Assembly (NCBI RefSeq): GCF_000805455.1
Contig: NZ_JSUS01000012.1
Span: forward strand, 124,001 to 188,000
DNA from: Acinetobacter sp. A47
Lineage (GTDB): Bacteria > Pseudomonadota > Gammaproteobacteria > Pseudomonadales > Moraxellaceae
Direction of reading: 5' to 3'
Length of the DNA: 64,000 nucleotides
Part shown: positions 8,420 through 16,635 of the stretch, piece after piece
How positions within the stretch are numbered: position 1 is the first letter of the stretch
Layout: every line of letters begins with the position of its first letter
Program-made: the position numbers and the translations under genes
Notes under the pieces: generated by a model
Database searches by the model: none
Told to the model about the DNA's origin: nothing
What the model saw: the letters and a program-made list of their open reading frames with translations, nothing else

Positions 8420-9292
8420 TTAATATGTTTTCAATTTTCCTTGCAAACCGCCTGTATGAATCGCCAGAATTCTGGTATTTTCCGGAAAATAGCGTTGCTG
8501 AATCAGGTCAAACAGGCCCATCATCATTTTGGCGGTATAGACCTGCTCCAGAGGAATCGCATATTGCTGTTCAAACTGCTGCATGAATTGCAATAGTTCC
8601 GGACTGGTTCTGGCATAACCACCACAACAATAGGCATCAGTTAAAGACCAGTTCTGTTTATTGGTCCATTGCTGGATCTCCTGTTGCAGGAAATCACCTT
8701 TCAGGGCAGAAAAACCTAAAACCTGTTGCTGTTCTGAGCTGCTTTCAATAATGCCTGCAATGGTTCCACCGGTGCCGACTGCACAGCAAATCACGTCATA
8801 ATTTTCTCGGTCATCTTCAGTTAAGATTTCCTGTGTTCCTTGTAGCGCCAATGCATTAGTGCCTCCTTCAGGAATAATCAATGCTTGTGGATAGCGCTGT
8901 TGTAATTGCTGTAAATACGCGGTTTCATGGCGCAGCCGATATTCGGCCCGACTCACAAAATGCAGGTGCATCCCCAAATCGTGTGCTGTTTGTAGGGTTG
9001 GATTCAAGGCTTGAGTGGCTAGCTCTTCACCCCGGATGAGCCCAATACTCTGAAAACCAAAAGCGTGTGCGGCATAGGCTGTCGCCGCAATATGGTTAGA
9101 AAAGGCGCCTCCAAAGGTCAGGAGTGTATTGCAACCTTGTTGTTTTGCCTTAAGCAGGTTGTATTTCAGTTTAAAAAACTTATTTCCCGAAATGTGCGGA
9201 TGAATCAGGTCCAGACGTTTCAGGTCGAGCTGAACGGTTCCTGCACGTTGCAATGTTTGATAGGGAATGGGAAAAGCAATGTGATCAAACAT
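8420..9292 (-). CDS. PLP-dependent deaminase of the D-cysteine desulfhydrase / ACC deaminase family
   Basis: 290 residues, fold-type II PLP enzyme. The Schiff-base lysine is in SGNKFFKLKYN (residues 35-45), the substrate-carboxylate loop in TFGGAFSNHIAA, and the phosphate-binding glycine run in AVGTGGTIAGI. Shorter than E. coli DcyD (about 328). Family members release ammonia and either pyruvate + H2S from D-cysteine or 2-oxobutanoate from ACC; the sequence alone does not decide the substrate. Probably monocistronic or with the FAD gene downstream. Confidence 0.82.
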   Translation of the reverse strand: MFDHIAFPIPYQTLQRAGTVQLDLKRLDLIHPHISGNKFFKLKYNLLKAKQQGCNTLLTFGGAFSNHIAATAYAAHAFGFQSIGLIRGEELATQALNPTLQTAHDLGMHLHFVSRAEYRLRHETAYLQQLQQRYPQALIIPEGGTNALALQGTQEILTEDDRENYDVICCAVGTGGTIAGIIESSSEQQQVLGFSALKGDFLQQEIQQWTNKQNWSLTDAYCCGGYARTSPELLQFMQQFEQQYAIPLEQVYTAKMMMGLFDLIQQRYFPENTRILAIHTGGLQGKLKTY

Positions 9293-9358
9293 TTTCAGTC
9301 ATAAAAAATCAGCTTGATCACATTGTAAATGGATTTGATCGAGAATATCAGTAGATGT

Positions 9359-10525
9359 TCAGGAAGCGGTATCGACCGAAGTAATCACCGACATCCCGGG
9401 ACGCAGGTTTTCCATGCCTTTCTGGCCGGGATCAATAGCTATACGTACCGAAATACGTTGCACCACTTTGGTAAAGTTGCCTGTGGCATTATCGGGTTTC
9501 AATACACTGAACTCTGAACCAGCAGCCGGGGAGATCTGTTCCACGTGCCCTGTAAACTTCTGATGGTTCATGGCATCTACCGTGAAATAGGCTTTCTGGC
9601 CAATTTTCATATTGGCAATCTGGGTTTCCTTAAAGTTGGCAATCACCCAGGTTTGTTGCGGAATTAAATACAGCAATTGTGTCCCTGCTGCAACATACTG
9701 TCCAACACGCGGGTTGACCTCACCCAGCTGACCATCCAGTGGGGCTACAATGGTACTGTAATCCTTGGTGGTATTGGCCTGATCCAGCTGGGCCTGAGCG
9801 CTATTGACCTGTGCCTTTAAACCGGCTTCAGCCACCTGAGCCGTTTTTAATGCTTCTTGAGCCACCAGAATATTGGCTTGCGCCTGCTTGAGCAAGGCCA
9901 GATTATTCTGGGCATCGGCTGCTGCTTTATCCTGTTCCGATTTTGAGGCTGCACCACTGTCACCTAACTGTTGATAGCGTTTGAGTTGCGCAACCGACAG
10001 GTCATATTGTGCCTTAACCTGATCCAGTTTGGCCTGCGCTGCGACCACATCGGCCTGACGCTGGGCAATGGCCTGAGTCTGATTGGCCAGGCTATTTTCT
10101 GCCTGTTCCACGCCTGAAACAGCTTGGGCGACTTTCTGGTCGTAAGTGGTGGCATCAATATGCATCAGCACCTGACCCTGCTTGACATGATCAAAGTCTT
10201 TGACCAGTACATCCTTGATATAGCCATTAATCTGTGACGAAAGAATAGTGGTTTTGCCTTTCACATAACTGTTGTCGGTTTGCTCAATTGCGGTGTGAAA
10301 TGGCCCAATGCGCCACGCCCATAAGATAATGGTAATCCCGACCAGTAAAACCAGCAGCATCCACCATAAGGTCGAACGTTTGGTCTTGATCAGCTTACTG
10401 GTTGGCGGTGGAGGAGGTGGCGGCATCTGCGCCACGGTCTCGGTTGCCTTGTCAGCCTGAGCGGTCTTGTCTTGCTCACTGTTCTGAGCATTTATGTTCT
10501 CTGGTTTATCTTGTTCAGACATCAT
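9359..10525 (-). CDS. HlyD/EmrA-type membrane fusion protein
   Basis: 388 residues: cytoplasmic N-tail with a polyproline run (PPPPPPPT), a single TM helix (TLWWMLLVLLVGITIILWAW, residues 50-70), a lipoyl-like half (GQVLMHIDATTYDQKV), a long helical hairpin rich in Gln and Ala (residues 130-250) and the second lipoyl/beta-barrel half (TIVAPLDGQLGEVNPRVGQY). It bridges an inner-membrane MFS pump to an outer-membrane channel in tripartite drug efflux. It lies 25 bases after the MFS gene and closes the tetR-MFS-HlyD operon. No outer-membrane factor is encoded nearby, so it likely uses one from elsewhere. Confidence 0.9.
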   Translation of the reverse strand: MMSEQDKPENINAQNSEQDKTAQADKATETVAQMPPPPPPPTSKLIKTKRSTLWWMLLVLLVGITIILWAWRIGPFHTAIEQTDNSYVKGKTTILSSQINGYIKDVLVKDFDHVKQGQVLMHIDATTYDQKVAQAVSGVEQAENSLANQTQAIAQRQADVVAAQAKLDQVKAQYDLSVAQLKRYQQLGDSGAASKSEQDKAAADAQNNLALLKQAQANILVAQEALKTAQVAEAGLKAQVNSAQAQLDQANTTKDYSTIVAPLDGQLGEVNPRVGQYVAAGTQLLYLIPQQTWVIANFKETQIANMKIGQKAYFTVDAMNHQKFTGHVEQISPAAGSEFSVLKPDNATGNFTKVVQRISVRIAIDPGQKGMENLRPGMSVITSVDTAS

Positions 10526-10550
10526 GTTTTCTCAATCAAATACCATAGGA

Positions 10551-12197
10551 TTAACTGGCTGCTTGTATATTTTTCCGGGTGATATACTGGTTACGTACAT
10601 ATTTAAATAATCCCCAGAGCAGTAACACCACGGCAAAAATACCGTTGAGTGCGATTACATCGTTATAGGCCCGGACCTGAGCCTCTCGCGTGACTACCTT
10701 ATTCAGGTTTTGTAGTGCCTGATTGTTTTGCAGAACCGGGTCATTGGTACTGGTCATCGCACTACGTTGATAGCTTTGCAGGCGTTGTGCAATCACGGGG
10801 TCAGTCGGGTCAAGGTTGCTATTGATCTCAACCTTGTAGTCATAGGTATGGCGCTGTTGGTAGGTATTAAAGAATGATGAACCGACCAGCCCGCCAAAGT
10901 TTTGTGTTGCAGAGAAAAGTACAATGAAGGTCACCACATATTGTGGCCCACGTTGCAAGGTTCGCATAAAGCCCATCAGCAGCAGCGGCCCGATAAAAAC
11001 GCCACCGGCAAAACTGACAAGGAACTGGCTTCGGTAAAAATTGGCTGGTCGTACATCGCTGGTCAGATGATAGTCGAGGGCACAGGCAATAAGAATCAGG
11101 AATTCGGCGAGGAACAGATTTAAGATCAGGCGCTCGCGATGAAAGGTCAGGGCACTAAAGACCGAACCGGCAATGGTGCCACAAAAAATCACCCCGTACA
11201 GTGGAACGAACTGATCTGGTCCCATGCCCATGGTCTTCAGAAAATTCACGGCTGCATAACTCTGTTCCGACATCAGCAGGCGCAGGGCAAAGGCACTGAC
11301 TACAAAACTGAGTAAGTCACCTGTTGCCAACCAGCGGGTCATGATCAGCGGGTTGGCCCGATAGTGTTCATATGTCAGACCGAGCACGATCAGACAGAAA
11401 CCAACAATCAGGGTATAGGCCAGCCACGGACTATTGAACCACCACAAAATCGGGCCTTGTGTCAGTACAATACACAGGCAGGCGAAGCCGGGCGCCAGCA
11501 GGGCAAAGGTAAAGAAATCCTGTTTTTCAAATACTTCCAGACGTAAGCTACGGGGCAGTTTCAAGGCCACCACCATGGCAAAACAGCAGATTGCCAACCC
11601 CAGCTCAAAGGTATAGATCACATCCCACTGATTGGCACTGAGCAGAAATGGCGAGATAATCCACGCCAGAGGCAACCCCAGTTGCTGAAAGCCGAAGGCC
11701 AGATAAATCCCCTTGGCCATATCTGCTTTGCCAAAGGCCTGCATGGTGTAATACATGCCAAGCGAGCTGAGCGGTGCAGCCGCCAGTCCGGCAATAAATC
11801 GCACAAACAGTGCCATTTCATAGGTTTTGACAAAAATATGCAGGATCAGGACACCAATAAAGACCAGCAGGCCTATTTCTGAAAACAGGCGCAGTCCATA
11901 TTGCTGCCGGGCTTTAAACAGGATCAGGTTGGAGCTGACATTGGCCATTACATAGGCAGCGGGAAGCCATGCTGCCTGAGATGGGGTTAAGCCATATTCA
12001 CCCTGAAAAATGGGTAAATTTGCCACAATAAAGCCATTACTCAAACTGGCAGCAATACAGATAAACAATCCGATGACAAAATAGGCCAGCCGTTTCGGTC
12101 TGGCATGGGCAATAGCCGCTGGTGAGCCGGGCAGGGTTGGACGTTCATCCGCCGACCAGTCGGGAGGAGTCTCTAGATAGCGAGGGCTTTTATCCAT
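10551..12197 (-). CDS. MFS multidrug transporter, EmrB/DHA2 type
   Basis: 548 residues, about 14 hydrophobic segments, inner-membrane proton-driven exporter. The first membrane block (LAYFVIGLFICIAASLSNGF IVANLP with YGLTPSQAAWLPAAYVMANV) replaces the usual DHA2 motif by a divergent version, closest in layout to EmrB-like proteins that pair with HlyD partners. A long polar loop (residues 440-500, ...TYQQRHTYDYKVEINSN...) precedes the last helix, as in the EmrB group. GAGGA six bases before the ATG. Thirteen bases after tetR and 25 before the fusion-protein gene. Substrates cannot be deduced. Confidence 0.88.
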   Translation of the reverse strand: MDKSPRYLETPPDWSADERPTLPGSPAAIAHARPKRLAYFVIGLFICIAASLSNGFIVANLPIFQGEYGLTPSQAAWLPAAYVMANVSSNLILFKARQQYGLRLFSEIGLLVFIGVLILHIFVKTYEMALFVRFIAGLAAAPLSSLGMYYTMQAFGKADMAKGIYLAFGFQQLGLPLAWIISPFLLSANQWDVIYTFELGLAICCFAMVVALKLPRSLRLEVFEKQDFFTFALLAPGFACLCIVLTQGPILWWFNSPWLAYTLIVGFCLIVLGLTYEHYRANPLIMTRWLATGDLLSFVVSAFALRLLMSEQSYAAVNFLKTMGMGPDQFVPLYGVIFCGTIAGSVFSALTFHRERLILNLFLAEFLILIACALDYHLTSDVRPANFYRSQFLVSFAGGVFIGPLLLMGFMRTLQRGPQYVVTFIVLFSATQNFGGLVGSSFFNTYQQRHTYDYKVEINSNLDPTDPVIAQRLQSYQRSAMTSTNDPVLQNNQALQNLNKVVTREAQVRAYNDVIALNGIFAVVLLLWGLFKYVRNQYITRKNIQAAS

Positions 12198-12210
12198 AGT
12201 TTTCCTCGAA

Positions 12211-12759
12211 CTACACGCGAATGCCGTTTAGTAATAATTGTATTGCCCGTTTTGCCAATCGTACCTGATCAGCAGCCTGATGTCCTTGAAAAGAGGCACC
12301 CAGAATTGCTGTAATCATACCAAAATCTTGTGGGGTGAGATCATCACGACAAAGTTGATGCCGGATGGCCTGATCGATCAGTGGCTGCAACGCTTTATCT
12401 CGCCTTTCGTAGATGTTTAACATGATTGGGTCTTGCCGATCAATAATCCGCCAGTAATCAATCAGGACCACCAGATGTGGAAGCTGGTTGACATGGCCTT
12501 CAATTAAACGGATAAAGCCATCCGGATAGACAGATAATGCTTCGGCTTTTTGTTCCAGACGGGCAATGGCCCGTTCCAGTAGTGCCGCAATCAACACCTT
12601 GCGGTCTGCAAAGTTTCGATAGAAGGTAGCGCGTCCAACACCAGCATGGTCAATGATGGCCTGTAACGGCACATGTACGCCTTGCTTGCGGAAGATTTCT
12701 TCTGCTGCATTGAGGAGTTCATCACGATTATGTGCTGCCAGTTGCTGACGTTTTGCCAT
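12211..12759 (-). CDS. TetR/AcrR-family repressor
   Basis: 182 residues. The N-terminal HTH is clear: RDELLNAAEEIFRKQGVHVP, then GVGRATFYRNFADRKVLIAA, with the conserved ATFYRNF recognition helix. The rest is an all-helical ligand domain without recognisable specificity. As the first gene of the operon with the MFS pump and fusion protein, it most likely represses its own operon; an inverted repeat 38 bases before the ATG is the candidate operator. Effector unknown. Confidence 0.9.
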   Translation of the reverse strand: MAKRQQLAAHNRDELLNAAEEIFRKQGVHVPLQAIIDHAGVGRATFYRNFADRKVLIAALLERAIARLEQKAEALSVYPDGFIRLIEGHVNQLPHLVVLIDYWRIIDRQDPIMLNIYERRDKALQPLIDQAIRHQLCRDDLTPQDFGMITAILGASFQGHQAADQVRLAKRAIQLLLNGIRV

Positions 12760-12796
12760 GAATGATATGTCTTGAAAGCTTAAATATAAATTAGAT

Positions 12797-12810
12797 GGAC
12801 ATTTTTGTCC
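12797..12810. promoter_or_regulatory. candidate TetR operator
   Basis: Perfect inverted repeat GGACA-TTTT-TGTCC lying 38 bases upstream of the tetR ATG in the region shared with the divergent DUF1345 gene. TetR-family repressors commonly bind GGACA/TGTCC-type half sites, so autoregulation is plausible. Confidence 0.5.
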
Positions 12811-12951
12811 GAAGTAAATATGCCGTTAAAAAATATTTTGTTTAATTTCGGTAAAATCAACAGCTTCAGAGACCATTTTCAGGTCACACAGTGCTAAAAC
12901 ACATAGCAATAGATGATTCAGAGCGATCAATAAAAAAAAGGACAGATAAAA

Positions 12952-13632
12952 ATGCAGGATTTTATTGTACGGTTGGCAAGGGGCATTCAATACCGGCCCT
13001 ATTTATCCTTAACTTTCGGATTAGGCCTGTTACTGTTTGCCACCCTATACATGTTTACTCACTGGCATTGGGCCACCTGTTTACAGCTGGGATGGAATAT
13101 TGCCATCTGGCTCTATCTGTTTTTGATCCTGAAAATGATGTGGCATCTGGATGCCAGCCATATCCTGCAACGCGCCAAACAACAGGATGAAGGCAAGTGG
13201 GCCATTCTGACGATGGTATTGATTGCGATTGTGATCTGCTTTATTTCGATTGTGGTGCAATTGGGGCATGTTCCTAAAGATCACGCGGTATTAAAAAGTG
13301 CACTGATTGTGCTGACCATCGGCACCATTTTTTCCACCTGGCTATTACTGCATACCTTATTTGCGATTCATTATGCGCATGATTACTACCTGGCCAAAAG
13401 CCGGCATCAGGAGGCCGGGCTGGACTTTCCCAAAACCGATCAGCCAGACTATCTGGATTTTATCTATTTCAGCTATATCATTGGTACCTCTGCACAAACT
13501 GCCGACGTTTCTATTACCAGCTCGTCACTCAGACATCTGAATATCTTTCATTGTGTGCTGGCCTTTATTTTTAATACCGTCATTCTGGCGGTCGCAATTA
13601 ATGTGGCAGCCAGTCTGATCGGATTAGAATAG
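12952..13632 (+). CDS. DUF1345 membrane protein
   Basis: 226 residues, about six TM helices. The family signature is present near the C-terminus: PDYLDFIYFSYIIGTSAQTA DVSITSSSLR, as in DUF1345 proteins of many proteobacteria. Molecular function is not known. AAAGGA lies about ten bases before the ATG. It is divergent from the TetR efflux operon, so the operator candidate between them could also affect it. Confidence 0.82.
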   Translation: MQDFIVRLARGIQYRPYLSLTFGLGLLLFATLYMFTHWHWATCLQLGWNIAIWLYLFLILKMMWHLDASHILQRAKQQDEGKWAILTMVLIAIVICFISIVVQLGHVPKDHAVLKSALIVLTIGTIFSTWLLLHTLFAIHYAHDYYLAKSRHQEAGLDFPKTDQPDYLDFIYFSYIIGTSAQTADVSITSSSLRHLNIFHCVLAFIFNTVILAVAINVAASLIGLE

Positions 13633-13657
13633 ATAACTTATTATTATGAATAAAATT

Positions 13658-13673
13658 AAAAATGATCATTTTT
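13658..13673. repeat. 16-bp perfect AT-rich palindrome
   Basis: AAAAATGATCATTTTT, placed between the DUF1345 stop and the methyltransferase start. Could be the DUF1345 terminator (T-rich on both sides) or a protein-binding site for the methyltransferase gene. Confidence 0.45.
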
Positions 13674-13729
13674 ATTTTTGATTTGGGCTGGTTATGGTAA
13701 GTCGAAACCCGCCCAACAAGGATAAGCAC

Positions 13730-14494
13730 ATGAGCACACAACATCAGGTCAACCAGCAGCAGTATCAGGACAAATCTCAGGCCTATTTCACCAGTAGCGT
13801 GCATGCACAGGGCATGGAATTCCAGAAAATGCAGCAACTGATCCAGTCCTGCCAATTTAAAACCGTACTGGATCTGGGCTGTGGCGGTGGTCATGTCAGC
13901 TATCAGGTTGCGCCTTTTGCCGAACAGGTAACCGCCTATGACCTGACACCGGCAATGGTCGAACTGGTTGCCCGGCAGGCCAGAGACAAGGGCCTTGATA
14001 ATGTCATGGCCGTACAAGGTGCTGCCGAGGCCTTACCTTTTGCAGACCAGAGTTTTGATTGCATTATTAGCCGTTATTCAGCGCATCACTGGCATAATGT
14101 TGCTCAGGCCATGAGTGAGATGTACCGTGTCCTGACGCCCCACGGAAAGGTGATCATGGTGGATATTCTGGGCAATTCAAATCCGGTGATGGATACCTTG
14201 TTCCAGACTATTGAAACCATTCGTGACCCGAGTCATGTCCGTAACTATAGTTTACAAGAATGGGCCCGATTTGCTGAATATGCCGGTTTCAGCATAGAAG
14301 TGTTTGAAAAACAACATCTAGAATTAGAGTTTAAAAGTTGGACTGAGCGCATGCAAACACCTGATTATGCAGTCCAGACCATACGGTATTTACAACACAA
14401 CGCTTCTGACCAGACTCGCCAGTATTATCAGATTCAGGCAGATGGTTCATTTCGTAGTGAAGTGATGTATCTGGTGCTGTCACCTGCATTCTAG
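13730..14494 (+). CDS. class I SAM-dependent methyltransferase
   Basis: 254 residues from the ATG at 13730, chosen because AAGGA lies seven bases upstream; the open frame begins at 13694. Motif I is VLDLGCGGGHVSYQ (residues 44-57), followed by the acidic end of strand 2 (VTAYDLTPAMV), AEALPFADQSFDCIISRYSA (motif II/III) and VLTPHGKVIMVDI. This is the Methyltransf_11/UbiE-like group; the true UbiE family differs in length and context, so no specific substrate is claimed. Cytoplasmic. Confidence 0.85.
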   Translation: MSTQHQVNQQQYQDKSQAYFTSSVHAQGMEFQKMQQLIQSCQFKTVLDLGCGGGHVSYQVAPFAEQVTAYDLTPAMVELVARQARDKGLDNVMAVQGAAEALPFADQSFDCIISRYSAHHWHNVAQAMSEMYRVLTPHGKVIMVDILGNSNPVMDTLFQTIETIRDPSHVRNYSLQEWARFAEYAGFSIEVFEKQHLELEFKSWTERMQTPDYAVQTIRYLQHNASDQTRQYYQIQADGSFRSEVMYLVLSPAF

Positions 14495-14522
14495 AGCTTG
14501 AACAAAAAATAATAAGACATTG

Positions 14523-14605
14523 AATTTCCAATCGATGTTTAGCAGAATAGGCGGTCTATTGTGGGGAGCAACAGCATAGACCACAGCTTAAATCGATTGG
14601 GAATA
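14523..14605 (+). promoter_or_regulatory. large 5' stem-loop that pairs with the Shine-Dalgarno of the next gene
   Basis: Outer arms ATTTCCAATCGAT (14524-14536) and ATCGATTGGGAAT (14592-14604) form 13 pairs with one G-U. Inward, TTAGC pairs with GCTTAA around a bulge, then GGTCTATTG (14553-14561) pairs with CAACAGCATAGACC around a short interruption. The only ribosome-site-like bases before the ATG at 14611 (GGGA, 14599-14602) lie inside the 3' outer arm, so the fold would hide them. May be an RNA thermometer, ligand-sensing leader or a palindromic repeat. Confidence 0.5.
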
Positions 14606-14610
14606 TCATC

Positions 14611-15219
14611 ATGAGAAATAGATTAATTTTGGCAATCGGTTTGCTATGTTGCCATACATCGCTCTGGGCGAATGAAAAGGTTTTGGCACAGGCGGGTCAG
14701 GTCAGGATTATTCAACGCAACTGTGATGTAAAAACGGATGCCTGTGACTATATAAAAAGCTATAAAGGGCAAGAAAAGGTCTTGATATCGCAATGGAACA
14801 AGACCGCAAGGGCCTATCAATTCAAGCCAGAACTGATTGGTTTTGAAATCGGCGCTACAGGGATTGCCCATCTACTCACAGTCTTTGATCAGAATAACAG
14901 GCAGCAGGAATTCTTTGAATTATTACAAATGTCACCCGATCAAAAGTGTTTTGTGACTAAAGAACAATTGGACAAAAAACATGACAAAGTGGTGTTTTAT
15001 CGACTGCCTGAACGCAAGCCTTATTTAAGCATTAGTAAAAAAGATCAAAAGTTTAGCGAGATGAGACAGATTGGCTATTCCACTTTTCTTGATGAGAGTG
15101 ATGGTTCCTTTAATTTTGGCTATGAGGCAGAGGAAGACGGCGAGAAATACTTTCAGGAGATCAAGGTCGAAAATCCGTGTAGCTTAAAACCGAAAATCAT
15201 TAAACAAGGTGATGAGTAA
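14611..15219 (+). CDS. secreted protein of unknown function
   Basis: 202 residues with a typical signal peptide (MRNRLILAIGLLCCHTSLWA, cleavage expected after LWA). The mature part has four cysteines (two close together in NCDVKTDACDY, then single ones near MSPDQKCF and VENPCS), suggesting periplasmic disulfides. Not recognised as a known family. Its last bases run 25 bases from the start of the next secreted-protein gene, so the two form an operon. A large stem-loop before the ATG covers the ribosome site. Confidence 0.7.
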   Translation: MRNRLILAIGLLCCHTSLWANEKVLAQAGQVRIIQRNCDVKTDACDYIKSYKGQEKVLISQWNKTARAYQFKPELIGFEIGATGIAHLLTVFDQNNRQQEFFELLQMSPDQKCFVTKEQLDKKHDKVVFYRLPERKPYLSISKKDQKFSEMRQIGYSTFLDESDGSFNFGYEAEEDGEKYFQEIKVENPCSLKPKIIKQGDE

Positions 15220-15244
15220 AATTAAAATGATGAAGGAAAACAAG

Positions 15245-15742
15245 ATGTGGAAATTTGTACTTGCTGCCATGGCCGGTCTGGCAGCGCATAGCAGTTTTGC
15301 GGCTGAAAGTGCCGATAAAACGCGTTATGGTCAAGTTCAGGTAAAGGTCAGTCCAGATAGCGGACAGGAAACGCTCTATTTTAATCATAAAATGGTGCTG
15401 CCAAAAATTGAAGGTAACAATGGCCTGTCGGTTGAAGGCATTTATCAATTACACATGGATGATGTGGTGCTGGTGCAGGACATCGGGGGCAGTGGCTGTC
15501 CAGTGCAACTGTATTTTGTGAAAATTAGTCCGAAGCAGAAACTGACGGTTTCTCCTGCTTTTGGTTCATGTTCAGATCTGATCAAGGTGACAGCCAAGCC
15601 TGATCAAATTGTGGTGACCATGCCGGACTTTATGGGAGCACCGGAAAGTGAGGCACAAAAACGTAAAATCGCCCAGAAAAAAATGACCTATAGCTATGAC
15701 GGGAAATTACTGAAACAAAATGGCAAACCGATTCAGGAGTGA
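15245..15742 (+). CDS. secreted protein of unknown function
   Basis: 165 residues from the ATG at 15245: AAGGA lies seven bases upstream and MWKFVLAAMAGLAAHSSFAA is a good signal peptide with cleavage after SFA. The open frame reaches back to 15209 but that adds a basic non-signal stretch. Mature part has two cysteines (GGSGCPVQLYF and FGSCSDL), probably a disulfide, and a beta-rich look (YQLHMDDVVLVQDIGG). It follows the preceding secreted gene by 25 bases. Not recognised; a periplasmic role together with its neighbour is inferred only from the shared leader type and operon. Confidence 0.7.
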   Translation: MWKFVLAAMAGLAAHSSFAAESADKTRYGQVQVKVSPDSGQETLYFNHKMVLPKIEGNNGLSVEGIYQLHMDDVVLVQDIGGSGCPVQLYFVKISPKQKLTVSPAFGSCSDLIKVTAKPDQIVVTMPDFMGAPESEAQKRKIAQKKMTYSYDGKLLKQNGKPIQE

Positions 15743-15748
15743 GGGCTA

Positions 15749-15829
15749 GGGCGGGTAAATGCTGGTCAGGTTCGATCTGTGAAATAAGTTTGTTCATCCA
15801 GATCGGTTTAAGCTGGCTTTTACTTGCCC
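15749..15829 (+). other. long imperfect hairpin after the two secreted-protein genes
   Basis: Arms of about 31 bases: GGGC/GCCC at the base, GGGTAAA pairing TTTACTT with two G-U pairs, GCTGG/CTGGC with G-U pairs, and a perfect CGATCTG/CAGATCG tip. The mismatches are mostly G-U on the plus strand, as expected of a folded RNA rather than a DNA-binding site. No T-run follows. Confidence 0.5.
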
Positions 15830-15950
15830 AGAACCTCAAGCACTTTTAAATACTGAAAAATTGATAAGATGCATCAAAATTCATCTATCTTCTTGCTGCT
15901 GTTTTTAAGTAAAATCATTGCCTGAAAATTATTCTAATCTAGAGGTGATC

Positions 15951-16574
15951 TTGGAATCGTTATTGATTTTAGGCTCAATTGCGTTGGCCTTAATGTTGGG
16001 GGCGATGAGTCCCGGCCCTACATTTATTTATGTGGCGAAGAATTCAATTGCGATTTCACGTAAACACGGCCTGTTTACCGCTTTAGGTACAGGCACGGGC
16101 GCAGCCTTGTTTGGTTTGCTGGCGGTCATGGGCTTACAGGCAATTTTATTGGCGGTGCCCTCGGCCTATATTGCTTTAAAAGTATTTGGCGGCCTGTATT
16201 TGCTTTGGCTGGCCTATAAGATCATTAAACATGCCAAAGAGCCAATGGAAGCAGTCAATGGTACTGTGAATCAGATGAGCTATGCGCAGGCTTTCCGTTT
16301 AGGACTGATTACCCAGCTCAGTAACCCGAAAATTGCCATTATTCTTGCCAGTATTTTCACTGCCTTATTACCCAAAGACATTCCGGCTTATTTCTATGTC
16401 GTGTTACCGATGTTGTGTTTCTTTATTGATGCAGGTTGGTATTCGCTGGTGGCGGTTGCCTTGTCGGCAGAGGGGCCACGCAAAGTCTATTTAAAATCCA
16501 AGTCACTGTTTGACCGTATTGCAGGCGGGGTGATGACGCTGTTGGGACTAAAACTGATTTTTGGAATGAAATAA
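15951..16574 (+). CDS. LysE/RhtB-family amino-acid exporter
   Basis: Inner-membrane exporter of the LysE superfamily. The open frame begins at 15918, but a TTG at 15951 with AGAGG five bases upstream gives ESLLILGSIALALMLGAMSP at the N-terminus and 207 residues, the family's usual length. The signature GAMSPGPTFIYVAKNSI (first helix, residues 16-32) and the mid-protein QLSNPKIAIILASIF block are typical. About six TM helices. Substrate (amino acid or homoserine-lactone-like) is not fixed by sequence. Followed by a shared terminator. Confidence 0.83.
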   Translation: MESLLILGSIALALMLGAMSPGPTFIYVAKNSIAISRKHGLFTALGTGTGAALFGLLAVMGLQAILLAVPSAYIALKVFGGLYLLWLAYKIIKHAKEPMEAVNGTVNQMSYAQAFRLGLITQLSNPKIAIILASIFTALLPKDIPAYFYVVLPMLCFFIDAGWYSLVAVALSAEGPRKVYLKSKSLFDRIAGGVMTLLGLKLIFGMK

Positions 16575-16582
16575 TGCCACAG

Positions 16583-16610
16583 AAAAAGCGACCACAAAGG
16601 TCGCTTTTTT
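16583..16610. terminator. bidirectional terminator between convergent genes
   Basis: Perfect stem AAAAAGCGACC / GGTCGCTTTTT around ACAAA; serves the LysE gene and the reverse-strand metallo-hydrolase gene. Confidence 0.88.
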
Positions 16611-16635
16611 ATGGCCTAAAATCAATGGGTTTGGC

